From Firmicutes bacterium UBA6806 (lineage in GTDB: Bacteria > Bacillota > Clostridia > Peptostreptococcales > Acidaminobacteraceae): a stretch of 44,668 nucleotides of DNA. The notes under the pieces were generated by a model, which did no database searches, was not told where the DNA came from, and saw nothing but the letters and a program-made list of their open reading frames with translations. Both the position numbers and the translations under genes were made by a program. The first letter of the stretch is position 1. Each line of letters opens with the position of its first letter. This document shows, piece after piece, positions 7,674-15,920 of this stretch. The stretch is taken from the NCBI GenBank assembly GCA_002452745.1, contig DKFC01000036.1:2013-46680 (forward strand), given 5' to 3'.

Positions 7674-9688
7674 GCTATCCCCTCCTGCGTTTTCCATTTA
7701 TAAAATATTGCAGGTACATCAGGAGTTTGGTCATCTATTACCTTTACTTTTTGCTGTTGGGATACAGTTCTATCCCCCTCACTTGTTTCACCTAATACAA
7801 GAATATTATTGGTATCAGGAACAAGAATTTCATTTCCCTCAGTATCTCTTTTAAATATTGGCGTCCCTCTTCTATCATGACCTACTTTCTCAACCATTGC
7901 CATGAAAATATTATAATCAGCCATATTTCCGCTTTTGATTTCCTTGTCCTTCTGTTCAGAAGTTTTCTTCTGTAAAATAAGCACTGATGTTTGGGTGCCA
8001 TTTTTGGGCTGAAATGTATCTACGTGAAGATCAATACTCCCAATTATTCTTGTATTAATAATAAGCCATTCCCTTATATAACCCAAACCGGGTGACCCTA
8101 ATATTGAGTCAGGTAAAACTATTCCTAGCCTTCCACCTGGCTTTAACAATTGTACACACCTCTCAATAAAGATAATTTCTGGCGGTACTGATGTTTGTAA
8201 TCTTGAGGTTTTCTTCCATGTTCCTATTTTTTTATTGTTTTCCCATATATGAGCTAATTCAAATTGTTCTAGGATAGCCTTATCTTTAATTGGTATTTTG
8301 CTACCAAAAGGAGGGTTAGTTATAATCACATCAAAAAATTCTAGAGTCTTATAATTACGAATAGCCTCTTTTTTTACATTTAAAGCTTCAGCTAATTTTG
8401 ATCTGAAATCATTCGTCCATTCATGTGGTGGAAGCAAAGAATTTGTCTGAAGAATATTACCGCTACCATCATTATTCATTACCATGTTCATTTTAGTTGC
8501 TTTAACAAGATCAGGATTAATATCAAAACCAAAGTAACAGTGAGATGCCATTTCGGATATCCTATTTTGAAAAGCTCTAATACAATCGCTATCCCACTGT
8601 TCTTTAGGCAAGCATATATCATTAGAGAAATCTTTTTCCAGTTGCTTAATAACATGAGTCATAGCCGTTACTAAAAAACCACCTGTGCCACATGAGCTGT
8701 CCAATACTTTTTCATCGGTTTTAGGATTAATCATTTCCACGACCATTTTCATTACATTTCTTGGAGTAAAAAATTCACCACGATCGCCGCGTAGATTCGA
8801 TCCTACAATTTCTTCGTAAGCTTTCCCCTTAATGTCTATATTTGTATTTAACAAGCTATATTTTTGTAATTCACTTACAATATATGCCAAGCTACGTGGA
8901 GACAACTTTATTTCATCATTTGAGTCAAAAATTTTACCTTGTTTAAGCTTCACACGTTCAAATATTTTAGAGATTCTTTTCTTTACAGTAAGCTGACCAT
9001 CAGTATTTGAACGTTCTTCAGATGTAGTATAAAAATCAAGAGGCTTTGGAATATTTCGTTCATCTTCAATTTTACAAAATATTACCTTAAGCAATTCAAA
9101 AAAAGCAGGTTGTTTTTGTAATCCGTCATTAACGTGAATATGGTTGTGACAAGTTTTAAAGACAAAAAGTAAGTTATCATCATAAGCATTTTTAAGCGAA
9201 GTCCGCTTAGGTCTGTTTATGTCATCAAGATTTCCATCAGCGGATGGTATGTCATTGTAGTCCATAAATTCTATTTGATCTTTTTCATTCCTAACTTTTC
9301 TAAACACTTCTTTTTGCTTACCATTTGTCCACATACCCCATTCACAATTAGAACAGGCTGACATATAGGATTTTAGTTGTTCCACTCCTTCTTTTGCATT
9401 ACGTGCATCAACAGATTCCTTTTTACACTCAATAATAATCTTAATATTTTCTTGAGTTTTATCATTACAATCTTTATCGAATATAACTATATCTGCTCTT
9501 GGTTTCCGGGATCCTAATTGTAATGTATATTCAATTTTAATCTGATCAGGAAAATATTTATGCTCATTTACCAGTCGTTTTTCTATCGTTTGACGAACAT
9601 ACTCTTCTGGAGTATCATTACGAAATTTTCCATCAACATAATCACATACTTTTCCTTCTGGAATAACAATTACTTTATTTTCTGCCAT
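7667..9688 (-). CDS. Fused restriction nuclease - N6-adenine methylase (BcgIA-like / HsdM)
   Basis: A 673-residue protein. Residues about 55-95 carry a PD-(D/E)xK nuclease core, PRADIVIFD followed by IIIECKKE, as in HsdR N-terminal domains. The C-terminal two thirds is an HsdM-type methylase: RGEFFTPRNVM, SAM motif VLDSSCGTGGFL and catalytic VIITNPPFGS. Cutting and methylation are thus on one polypeptide, with specificity on the next gene, the architecture of BcgI-type (type IIB) systems; no separate HsdR translocase is present. The start is taken at the ATG at 9688, at better distance from GGAGAG than the ATG at 9694. It overlaps the regulator gene by 14 bp. Confidence 0.88.
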   Translation of the reverse strand: MAENKVIVIPEGKVCDYVDGKFRNDTPEEYVRQTIEKRLVNEHKYFPDQIKIEYTLQLGSRKPRADIVIFDKDCNDKTQENIKIIIECKKESVDARNAKEGVEQLKSYMSACSNCEWGMWTNGKQKEVFRKVRNEKDQIEFMDYNDIPSADGNLDDINRPKRTSLKNAYDDNLLFVFKTCHNHIHVNDGLQKQPAFFELLKVIFCKIEDERNIPKPLDFYTTSEERSNTDGQLTVKKRISKIFERVKLKQGKIFDSNDEIKLSPRSLAYIVSELQKYSLLNTNIDIKGKAYEEIVGSNLRGDRGEFFTPRNVMKMVVEMINPKTDEKVLDSSCGTGGFLVTAMTHVIKQLEKDFSNDICLPKEQWDSDCIRAFQNRISEMASHCYFGFDINPDLVKATKMNMVMNNDGSGNILQTNSLLPPHEWTNDFRSKLAEALNVKKEAIRNYKTLEFFDVIITNPPFGSKIPIKDKAILEQFELAHIWENNKKIGTWKKTSRLQTSVPPEIIFIERCVQLLKPGGRLGIVLPDSILGSPGLGYIREWLIINTRIIGSIDLHVDTFQPKNGTQTSVLILQKKTSEQKDKEIKSGNMADYNIFMAMVEKVGHDRRGTPIFKRDTEGNEILVPDTNNILVLGETSEGDRTVSQQQKVKVIDDQTPDVPAIFYKWKTQEGIAW

Positions 9689-9938
9689 CTTCATTCTCTC
9701 CTAAACTATTTATTGGTTTGACATACCGAATAATATCCGATAACTCACAATTTAACGCAAAACATATTCGTGCGAGAACATCAAAATCCGGACGTTTAAT
9801 TTTGTTTTTGCAATATGAATTCAATTGTGTTCTTTGAAGATTAGCCTTTTCAGCAATTGTATTTTTACTGATATTTCTCTTTTTTAAATATTCTTCTAAT
9901 ACAATTTCAAAATAACCATACTCAATTGTAGTACTCAT
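9675..9938 (-). CDS. XRE-family regulator of the R-M operon
   Basis: An 87-residue Cro/CI-type helix-turn-helix protein (ISKNTIAEKANLQRTQLNSY followed by RPDFDVLARICFALNCELSDII). It is the first gene of the restriction operon and overlaps the start of the nuclease-methylase gene, a position typical of controller (C) proteins that delay nuclease expression when a system enters a new host. A strong GGAGGTGG precedes the ATG. A large inverted repeat just upstream (9976-10025) is the likely binding site. Confidence 0.85.
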   Translation of the reverse strand: MSTTIEYGYFEIVLEEYLKKRNISKNTIAEKANLQRTQLNSYCKNKIKRPDFDVLARICFALNCELSDIIRYVKPINSLGENEDGRK

Positions 9939-9975
9939 AATTTATCCACCTCCACTAATACATCTTAACACAAAA

Positions 9976-10025
9976 AAACCAACTATGTACAGCTGTATTT
10001 TTTTACAACTGTACATAGTTGGTTT
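9976..10025. promoter_or_regulatory. 17-bp inverted repeat, probable operator of the R-M operon
   Basis: Perfect 17-bp arms (9976-9992 and 10009-10025; AAACCAACTATGTACAG and its complement) flank a 16-bp A/T-rich centre. Inside lie two copies of TACARCTGTA (9989-9998 and 10004-10013), 15 bp apart. It is 38-87 bp upstream of the XRE regulator and overlaps a plausible weak promoter (TGTACA ... TAAGAT, minus strand). Confidence 0.6.
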
Positions 10026-10096
10026 GATATGATAAAGCATCTAATATTGTTCAAAACTAGTCTTCTTACAATTTTAATTTTATATATCCCTACATT

Positions 10097-10243
10097 TCAC
10101 ATCCAAAACCCAAGCCTCACGATGATTTCATCTTTCAGTTCTTTATTGCGATAATTTGCAATATCCGTCTTAAACATGAAAAGCTTTGTTTTCAGCGGTA
10201 TATGGGCAAATATGATTAATCTTTTTTGTATAGTGCTACTATA
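10097..10243 (-). pseudogene. Stranded alternative 3' end of the serine recombinase gene
   Basis: Reading the minus strand leftwards from the core at 10244, in the same phase as the recombinase codons at 220-222, the frame stays open for 48 codons. It begins YSSTIQKRLIIF, includes MFKTDIANYRNKELKDE and ends EIIVRLGFWM at a TGA (10097-10099). No start codon or ribosome binding site serves it here. In the excised circle it would be joined directly to the recombinase after ...SPDTCGD. Seen directly: the phase match and the open frame. Inferred: that this is the true 3' end of the gene. Confidence 0.6.
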
Positions 10244-10260
10244 GTCTCCACATGCATTGT
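10244..10260. other. Junction attachment site shared by elements 1 and 2
   Basis: GTCTCCACATG (10244-10254) repeats the left core of element 1. CTCCACATGCATTGT (10246-10260) matches CTCAACATGCATTGT at 23812-23826 inside rlmD at 14 of 15 positions. It therefore serves as right end of element 1 and left end of element 2. On the minus strand a short rlmD-like frame (DRYRHTMHVE) runs through it. The following 10261-10409 is A/T-rich, and I see no gene in it; a 62-codon plus-strand frame has no supporting features. Confidence 0.6.
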
Positions 10261-10409
10261 ATGTCGGTACCTATCAAAACACTTTTATTTTTCTTTACTT
10301 ACCTTTATTATAGGTTACTTAAAACCCTTATAGAATCAGCACTTTTCGGAAACTGTTTTACTTATTTTTATTTTATGTTATTTCTGATTTTATTAATGAA
10401 CGTCTGCTT

Positions 10410-10438
10410 GGGTGGAAATAGGGTGGAATTGCCACCCT
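10410..10438. repeat. Left copy of the GGGTGGAAA repeat near the end of element 2
   Basis: GGGTGGAAA occurs here as a partial tandem pair (10410 and 10421) followed by CCACCCT, which makes a hairpin. The block matches 23727-23755 at 25 of 29 positions in the same orientation. It lies between the attachment site and the excisionase-like gene. It may be an arm-type integrase binding site, and it may also terminate transcription. Confidence 0.5.
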
Positions 10439-10442
10439 AAAA

Positions 10443-10787
10443 TCATTTATTATCACTTTTCAATTCATCAATAAGCTTTATTTTATATGGATCAGTAAGA
10501 TCATGTCCTTTGAATTTATCCAGGAATGTCATTAGATCCTTCCTGGTGACTTTCATTGATCCAAGCTTCAGCGCTGGAAGCAACCCTGCCTTGATTAGAT
10601 CATAAACATAGGATTGATTGGATTTAATCAATTCAGCCACTTCCGTCACTGTATAAAGCACATCCTTTGATTCAGCATTATAGATTACTGTTATATTCTG
10701 ATCTGAACCAATAAGACTTTGCTTCTTCAGTTGATTTATTATAAGATCACTAAGTTGCTTTTCATCAACATTCATTTCAATTTTCAT
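10443..10787 (-). CDS. Excisionase-like helix-turn-helix protein
   Basis: A 114-residue protein. The central LYTVTEVAELIKSNQSYVYDLIKAG followed by LPALKLGSMKVTRKDLMTFL is the winged helix-turn-helix of the MerR/excisionase (HTH_17) family; the C-terminus is charged. It is the last gene before the left end of element 2, so in the circular form it faces the integrase across the attachment site, fitting a directionality factor. The start is taken at ATG 10787 behind GAAGGTGA; an earlier TTG at 10802 is less likely. It overlaps the preceding small gene by 11 bp. Confidence 0.75.
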   Translation of the reverse strand: MKIEMNVDEKQLSDLIINQLKKQSLIGSDQNITVIYNAESKDVLYTVTEVAELIKSNQSYVYDLIKAGLLPALKLGSMKVTRKDLMTFLDKFKGHDLTDPYKIKLIDELKSDNK

Positions 10788-10938
10788 CTTCTTCACCTTC
10801 AATCACTAAAACTGATTCTTTCATGTATAGTTCAAATTCCTTCTTCAATTCTTCAGGTGCATCATCTTTCAGATGCCAATTCCCATATTCCTCAACAAAA
10901 TATGGTGAATCAAAGAAGCTTGGTCTTGGTTGTGACAT
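10777..10938 (-). CDS. Small acidic protein upstream of the excisionase-like gene
   Basis: A 53-residue ORF starting MSQPRPSFFDSPYFVEEYGN and ending EGEEDEN, with AGGTGG 8-9 bases before the ATG at 10938. It is not recognised. It overlaps the start of the excisionase-like gene, so the two are probably translationally coupled. The same frame is open for another 21 codons upstream without a start codon (GKSKGSEFGQAGRAGG...), which may mean that it is the tail of a once longer gene. Confidence 0.5.
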   Translation of the reverse strand: MSQPRPSFFDSPYFVEEYGNWHLKDDAPEELKKEFELYMKESVLVIEGEEDEN

Positions 10939-11054
10939 AATGCTTCCACCTGCCCTTCCAGCTTGTCCAAATTCGCTTCCTTTGGATTTGCCTATATAAA
11001 TCTATACCCATGACTTCAAAACGTCTTAGAAAGGCTTTCTGAACCCTTGTTTTA

Positions 11055-11063
11055 ATTATAGCA
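11055..11063 (-). promoter_or_regulatory. Extended -10 promoter for the excisionase-like operon
   Basis: On the minus strand TGCTATAAT forms an extended -10 element just downstream of the tape-measure terminator and about 115 bp before the small acidic gene. No good -35 box is visible. It would allow expression of the excisionase-like gene independent of the late operon. Confidence 0.4.
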
Positions 11064-11074
11064 TAGTCTACAAA

Positions 11075-11109
11075 TAAAAAAAGAACCCCTGGACTTAACC
11101 AAGGGTTCT
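11075..11109 (-). terminator. Intrinsic terminator of the late operon of element 2
   Basis: Minus strand: an 11-bp stem AGAACCCTTGG / CCAGGGGTTCT with a 6-base loop followed by a run of seven T. It stands directly after the tape measure stop at 11116. Confidence 0.8.
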
Positions 11110-11115
11110 AATAAT

Positions 11116-13041
11116 TTAATCGTGGATACCTTCACTTGCAACAACCATAGTTTCATAAAGTTTATCTTCCAGGTATGTGACCATTCCATCAAGATCTGTT
11201 TCACTGCTTACCTGGTTAGTAATTCCACCCATTTCAACTTTGATTTCTGCTGTTGTAAATCTATTAATAGCTTCCTGTTCAGCCATTTCACGCAAATATT
11301 TCAATTCTTCTTCACTTGCATCCATTGAATTTGCCATCTTTGATGTATTTGAAGCTGTGTCAGCCATATTATAAGCCATGTCATCAAAAGCAAATCCACC
11401 TGGATCACTTTGTTTTGCAAGTGCTTCAGCTTTTGCAATATCAATTTCAGCTTGTCTTGCTGCAGTTGCTGTCCTTGCATCATCCTGCATTTGGATCAGC
11501 TTTGCATCACGATCAGCCATGCCTGATTCAATTTCACTTCTGTAAGCATCCAGTGCAGCTTCCCTTGCAGTCTTTTCTGCTTCATTCTGAAGCTGTGCAT
11601 TGGTTCCAAAAGTAACATTGTTGATGGTGTCGATAGAAACACCAGGGATCTTATTCAACGTGTCTATGAAGCCATTGATGATGTCTATGGCACCATTGAC
11701 CATGTTCTGCAGGATCATCAGCACACTTGCTTTCATGTCACCCATGAAGTTTGTGATGCCAACACCAGCTGTCATCATTCCAAGCTTCATCTTATCCCAA
11801 AGATCCAGGATCCAATAAACACCTGTGAAAAATCCTATCTTCACCCAATCCCAACCAGTCAGGATCCCATTCATTGCAATCTTCCAGGCTACTTCCAAAC
11901 CACCAACGGATTGAACCCACTTATAGATCATTCCAATAAGCACACCAATTGCCAGTGCAATCCATAATGCAGGGTTAGCAAGTAATGACATATTCAGTCC
12001 GTCCTGTGCAACCTTAGCATACCATGCAGCAGCTGCTTGAACACCCAACACTGCAGCATAAGTGGCAGCAGCACCAGCTAAACCATAAACAACTGGAATT
12101 ACTAAATCAAGGTTTTCACCAATCCAAGCTGCACCCCTACCAATCAATTGAATTGCAGGTTCCAAGGTTTGGATCAGGTTATTGCTGATCAATGTTCCTA
12201 TTTGACTAAAGGTCATTGGCATTTCTTTGAAGGTTGAATCAATATCACTGCTTGCACTTAGCATTGCATTTTTAACAATATCAGCAGTGATCATGCCTTC
12301 TGAAGCCATGTTTCTGATCTGTCCAATTGGAACATCCATGTAATCTGCAATGGTCTTAATAACGTTTGGTGCTGATTCAAACACCGCATTGAGTTCTTCA
12401 CCACGTAAGACACCTGAACCAAGTGCTTGTGTCAACTGTAAGCTTGCAGAAGCCATTTCCTGTTGGCTTGCACCTGCAATGACAAACGATTTATTCAAGG
12501 CTTCAGCAAAAGCAATGGTTTCTTCATTAGAACTGAAAGCATCCCCTGCCCTTTGCCCTAACTTGGCAACTATATCTGCAGTCCCCCTATATGCAGCCCT
12601 GGATCTGTTTGCTGACTGTAAGATCATGTCTTGAAGTTCTGCAGTGGTTTGAAGTCCATCATTCATCAGATCCAGCCTTGCTGTTGTTTGTGTCATGCTG
12701 TCAGATAGTTCAATAATCTTCTTTGCACTGAATGCTGCACCAAAACCAATTGCAAGGTTTTTGAGTTTACCAAGCATACCTGATGAAGTTGAAACTGAAT
12801 TATTGAACTCTTGCTGTGCAGCGTTGGTTTCTCTTATTTCTTGTTCAAAGCTGTTCATTGCCATTTCTGCCCTGTTTAACTCTGATCTTGCTGCCTGGAT
12901 GGATGATGTATCAACTGCCCTTCCTGATACATTCTGAAGTGCTTCAAAGCTGCTGATGGTCATATTCAAGGCTTTATTCATGGACTTAATAGCTGGTGAC
13001 ATACCATCTTGAATTTGTATAGCTGTTCTAATAGTAGCCAT
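11116..13041 (-). CDS. Phage tail tape measure protein
   Basis: A 641-residue protein. Residues about 95-290 contain the tape measure N-terminal domain (SDSMTQTTARLDLMND, GTADIVAKLGQRAG, LRGEELNAVFESAPNVIKTI). Hydrophobic segments at about 315-400 (VIPVVYGLAGAAATYAAVLG, NPALWIALAIGVLIGMIY) are followed by Ala-rich helices and a compact C-terminal domain with ITNQVSSETDLDGMVTYLED. It would set tail length and take part in DNA passage. It is short for the family, but both ends look intact. It follows an unknown 112-residue gene by 6 bp; no tail tube or chaperone gene precedes it as in complete phages. Confidence 0.88.
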   Translation of the reverse strand: MATIRTAIQIQDGMSPAIKSMNKALNMTISSFEALQNVSGRAVDTSSIQAARSELNRAEMAMNSFEQEIRETNAAQQEFNNSVSTSSGMLGKLKNLAIGFGAAFSAKKIIELSDSMTQTTARLDLMNDGLQTTAELQDMILQSANRSRAAYRGTADIVAKLGQRAGDAFSSNEETIAFAEALNKSFVIAGASQQEMASASLQLTQALGSGVLRGEELNAVFESAPNVIKTIADYMDVPIGQIRNMASEGMITADIVKNAMLSASSDIDSTFKEMPMTFSQIGTLISNNLIQTLEPAIQLIGRGAAWIGENLDLVIPVVYGLAGAAATYAAVLGVQAAAAWYAKVAQDGLNMSLLANPALWIALAIGVLIGMIYKWVQSVGGLEVAWKIAMNGILTGWDWVKIGFFTGVYWILDLWDKMKLGMMTAGVGITNFMGDMKASVLMILQNMVNGAIDIINGFIDTLNKIPGVSIDTINNVTFGTNAQLQNEAEKTAREAALDAYRSEIESGMADRDAKLIQMQDDARTATAARQAEIDIAKAEALAKQSDPGGFAFDDMAYNMADTASNTSKMANSMDASEEELKYLREMAEQEAINRFTTAEIKVEMGGITNQVSSETDLDGMVTYLEDKLYETMVVASEGIHD

Positions 13042-13047
13042 TATTTA

Positions 13048-13386
13048 TCACCCCCTTTTCTTTGATCTTCTTTCAAGTTCTACCTGAAGCATTGCTGAAT
13101 AGGCAACCTGCCAATTAGTTTTATTCTTTAATGCTTCAGATGCTTTAATTTCTCTTTTAAGTTGCTTGTCTTTCTTTTTCATAAGCCTTGGCATCCAGTC
13201 TTTGAAGATTCTAAAAGCTGGATAGTCCTTGTTTAGAAGTAAAATTCCATCACCTGTGACACGTCCAAATTCTTCAAACGCTGGTATTTCTTCATCAGGT
13301 GTATAGTCAATTTCTTTGATCAGTGGAAGTAATGAAAATTTAACTGCCATCAGATCCTTGTTGATTACTTCAATGTTCTTATTCAC
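13048..13386 (-). CDS. Unknown small phage protein between MuF and tape measure
   Basis: A 112-residue protein with an acidic centre (IDYTPDEEIPAFEEFG) and a basic helical end (RLMKKKDKQLKREIKASEALKNK cut short here at KNK, then ELERRSK). Position just before the tape measure is where tail assembly chaperones lie, but I see no diagnostic motif. The GTG at 13386 overlaps the MuF stop and has GGTGGTGA upstream; an in-frame ATG at 13401 lacks a ribosome binding site. Confidence 0.55.
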   Translation of the reverse strand: MNKNIEVINKDLMAVKFSLLPLIKEIDYTPDEEIPAFEEFGRVTGDGILLLNKDYPAFRIFKDWMPRLMKKKDKQLKREIKASEALKNKTNWQVAYSAMLQVELERRSKKRG

Positions 13387-14431
13387 TCTTATCACCACCA
13401 TTCACAAATTTTTCAAACCAGTCATTATATTTCATGTTGGAAGGTACATAATAAGTCTTTCCGTCAGCACCTCTTGCAGCACGTTCACCAAGACTGAATT
13501 CATCATCAAAATAAGGTGCTGTGACTGTTCTACACCAGGGATGGAATGGTGGTGCTGTTACACCCACTTCATAGCTTTTCATGTCAAATACATGCCCATC
13601 CAAGTCTTTACACACTTCAGAAGTGTTATTGTCCAGTGTTGCCACGATTTCAAACCGTTCCACATCAAGATCATTAAAAGCATCTTTCTGTGCAGCAGAA
13701 GCAAAAGCAGCAGATTCAGTCATTACAAGCCTACCTGCTTTGTTCCTATCAGTTCCAAATTGTGCTGATAATCTTTTTATTACTTCATCAGGTGCTTTAC
13801 CTGTAATGACTGACTGTGTTAAATGTGTTTGAAGGTTTCCAATCAATGCTTGTTTGTTTGTCCATAATCTGTCACTGAAGGTCTTACCATCCATTGTCCA
13901 GGGTTTACTTAGGATCTTATCAAGCTGCTTGTCATTGATTGAATGAAGATCCCAACCAATATTGAAACCCTTTTGGATCTCAAAAGCAGTGTGATAATAT
14001 CCATCTTTGTAAATCCCACGCAACAGATCATCAATACCATCAACCTGGTTCCCATAAAGCACTTCAACCTGTTGTTGCAGTTGCACCTTTAAAGCTTCCA
14101 GCCTGGAAATATGAACCCTTGCTGAAGCATTTTCAAGTTCTTGCATCCACCGTTGATTGAAAGCATTTTCTTTCCCATATTTGATGTATTCATTTACATC
14201 CCACTGGAATTCTTTCAATTCACTGGTTGTCAGAAGCCTTCTTGCTTCAGTCATGGTGATTTTATTATTAGCAGCAAACCTTCTGTACCAAACAGAAATC
14301 TGACTTTCAATTTCCCTGGATGCTTTCCTGTATTGATCATCAAGATCCTTCAGGTAGTTTTCACCTTTCTTGATCTGCATTTCTTCAAGAAGTTCCATCC
14401 TGCGCTGCCAATATCCATTATTCTTGGGCAT
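13379..14431 (-). CDS. Phage head morphogenesis protein (MuF-like minor capsid)
   Basis: A 350-residue protein. The C-terminal third carries the SPP1 gp7/Mu gpF signature: AGRLVMTESAAFASAAQKD, then LDNNTSEVCKDLDGHVFD and PPFHPWCRTVTAPY. The N-terminal half is helical. Such proteins attach to the portal and are packaged into the head. The ATG at 14431 with AGGTGATGATA upstream overlaps the portal stop by 14 bp and is preferred over 14446. No capsid or scaffold gene follows it, which is unusual. Confidence 0.88.
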   Translation of the reverse strand: MPKNNGYWQRRMELLEEMQIKKGENYLKDLDDQYRKASREIESQISVWYRRFAANNKITMTEARRLLTTSELKEFQWDVNEYIKYGKENAFNQRWMQELENASARVHISRLEALKVQLQQQVEVLYGNQVDGIDDLLRGIYKDGYYHTAFEIQKGFNIGWDLHSINDKQLDKILSKPWTMDGKTFSDRLWTNKQALIGNLQTHLTQSVITGKAPDEVIKRLSAQFGTDRNKAGRLVMTESAAFASAAQKDAFNDLDVERFEIVATLDNNTSEVCKDLDGHVFDMKSYEVGVTAPPFHPWCRTVTAPYFDDEFSLGERAARGADGKTYYVPSNMKYNDWFEKFVNGGDKSE

Positions 14432-15899
14432 TATCATCACCTGCATTTATTGGATTGAAGGCACCTTGATAATCAGCCATTGCTTCTTCTTTTTCACCCT
14501 TAATCCTTTGAAGTTCTTTTTCAACATCAGTGATCCAAGGATGTTGTGAAATAATTGTTTCACTAGATAGAATCCCCACTGATTTGGCTAGATTATCAAT
14601 GACAGTTGATTCATTCATCATCATATCCCTGTTGAATATTACTTCTACCGATTCATTAAAGAAGTTACCTATTCCACTCAAATTTAAATGTGTGTTCACG
14701 AACCAAAGCAGTTCTTCAAAAGATGCCTGGTATTCAGTTTCCATTTCATTGGCATCCAAATCAATGTCATTGTACATGGATTGAATGTTCATCTGATTTG
14801 GTGTTCCTGACATCCTTTCATCTTTGGCATCATATCCCCTTGCATTTTCAATCAAGGCTTTCTTGAAGATCTCAACAATGGCTTTGTAGTTTTCAGCATT
14901 AACTTCAACAGTCAGTGTTTTCACACCACCCTTTGCACCATCAATGCTTTTGACCTTAACTGCACCATAGGTTGCAAGGTTGTGTCTGAACTCTGCCAGG
15001 TTTGCACCATCATAGTTTTCAATAACCAGGATTGTGTTCCTTGCATCTTCCTGCATGTTGTTTTCAAAGTCAGAAAGCATGATGTTGATTCCATCCTGCA
15101 ATGACTTCACCCTGGTGATCAGTGGGATTTCCTTTGCATTATACTTGAATGGAATCAGTGGGATCCGTTCCCAATTTAATTCCACCACTTCACCTTCACC
15201 ATCTGTAAAACTGAAATAATTACTTGAAGGATTTTCAATATCGGGAATTAACGTATTACCTTCTAAAACGTATCTATCTATACCATTAAGGGTATATACT
15301 TCAACCTTTTTAATGGTCTTTTCCTTTGCACCCTCATAAGCTTCAACTTCATACAGTCTGACTGCAAAATCAAGTTCTGTATGTTCAGCATCTTTCCAAA
15401 ATGGAAGGATTTCATAAGGTTGAAATCTCTTAAAAGAAAATTCCCCAAGATCATTGTAATAGGGATGTAACCATCCAATACCACCATTCAAGGAATCTTC
15501 ACCCAAGTTCTTCAAGGTTCTTTGGAATCTTTTGTTTAATACCTTCTTCAATGCAGCTTCATAATTCTTGTTTTCAGTGTCAAATGTAAGTGCCTGACTT
15601 AGAAGATAGTTCTTTTTCTGATCCACCATCTTTGCATACTGGTTATCAACAATCTTGTTGTTTGGAAGATTATAAACAACCTGCAGCAACCCATCTTGTC
15701 CAACCATTGTTCTTTGACGTTGCAAAATATCATGTTCACCCTTGTAATACTTTTCACCAGTGATCATGTTCTTTCGATTAATTGAACTTTCCCATTTCTT
15801 AATTTCAACTTCAATAAATTGCTTTTCAGTCATCCTTTTGCTTGCTGCTCTTGTAATAATATCCTTGATTTTAGACATTTCACTTGAAATATTTATCAT
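14418..15899 (-). CDS. Phage portal protein (SPP1 gp6 family)
   Basis: A 493-residue portal, the usual length for the SPP1 gp6-like family. Visible features: YYKGEHDILQRQR, NNKIVDNQYAKMVDQKKNYL near the N-terminus, the wing and stem region GGIGWLHPYYNDLGEFSFKR, the IPLIPFKYNAKEIPLITRVK segment and the C-terminal clip/crown helices (LLWFVNTHL). It would form the dodecameric channel for DNA at a capsid vertex and dock the terminase. It is preceded by AAGGAG. It lies 21 bp after the terminase large subunit. Confidence 0.9.
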   Translation of the reverse strand: MINISSEMSKIKDIITRAASKRMTEKQFIEVEIKKWESSINRKNMITGEKYYKGEHDILQRQRTMVGQDGLLQVVYNLPNNKIVDNQYAKMVDQKKNYLLSQALTFDTENKNYEAALKKVLNKRFQRTLKNLGEDSLNGGIGWLHPYYNDLGEFSFKRFQPYEILPFWKDAEHTELDFAVRLYEVEAYEGAKEKTIKKVEVYTLNGIDRYVLEGNTLIPDIENPSSNYFSFTDGEGEVVELNWERIPLIPFKYNAKEIPLITRVKSLQDGINIMLSDFENNMQEDARNTILVIENYDGANLAEFRHNLATYGAVKVKSIDGAKGGVKTLTVEVNAENYKAIVEIFKKALIENARGYDAKDERMSGTPNQMNIQSMYNDIDLDANEMETEYQASFEELLWFVNTHLNLSGIGNFFNESVEVIFNRDMMMNESTVIDNLAKSVGILSSETIISQHPWITDVEKELQRIKGEKEEAMADYQGAFNPINAGDDNAQE

Positions 15900-15920
15900 G
15901 TTGATACACTCCTTTATTAT

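Larger units (their letters stand above)
220..10254. mobile_element. Element 1: serine-recombinase mobilizable-type element carrying a restriction-modification cargo
   Basis: The two edges are copies of the same 11 bp, GTCTCCACATG, at 220-230 and 10244-10254. Between them lie a large serine recombinase, RhuM, a SHOCT-like protein, MobC, a RepA-like ATPase with an adjacent hairpin array, and an XRE / nuclease-methylase / specificity subunit / HEPN operon, all on the minus strand. Fusing the outer flanks at the core rebuilds a sensible RlmD C-terminus (HTMHVETVVKLQRQNP, then stop), which supports these borders. Mobilization appears crippled because no relaxase is present. The borders are inferred from sequence and not proven. 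Confidence 0.75.

Noticed and set aside
10252..10440. 62-codon plus-strand frame
   Set aside because: A/T-rich, hydrophobic by composition only, no ribosome binding site, and it runs over the attachment site and the arm repeats.
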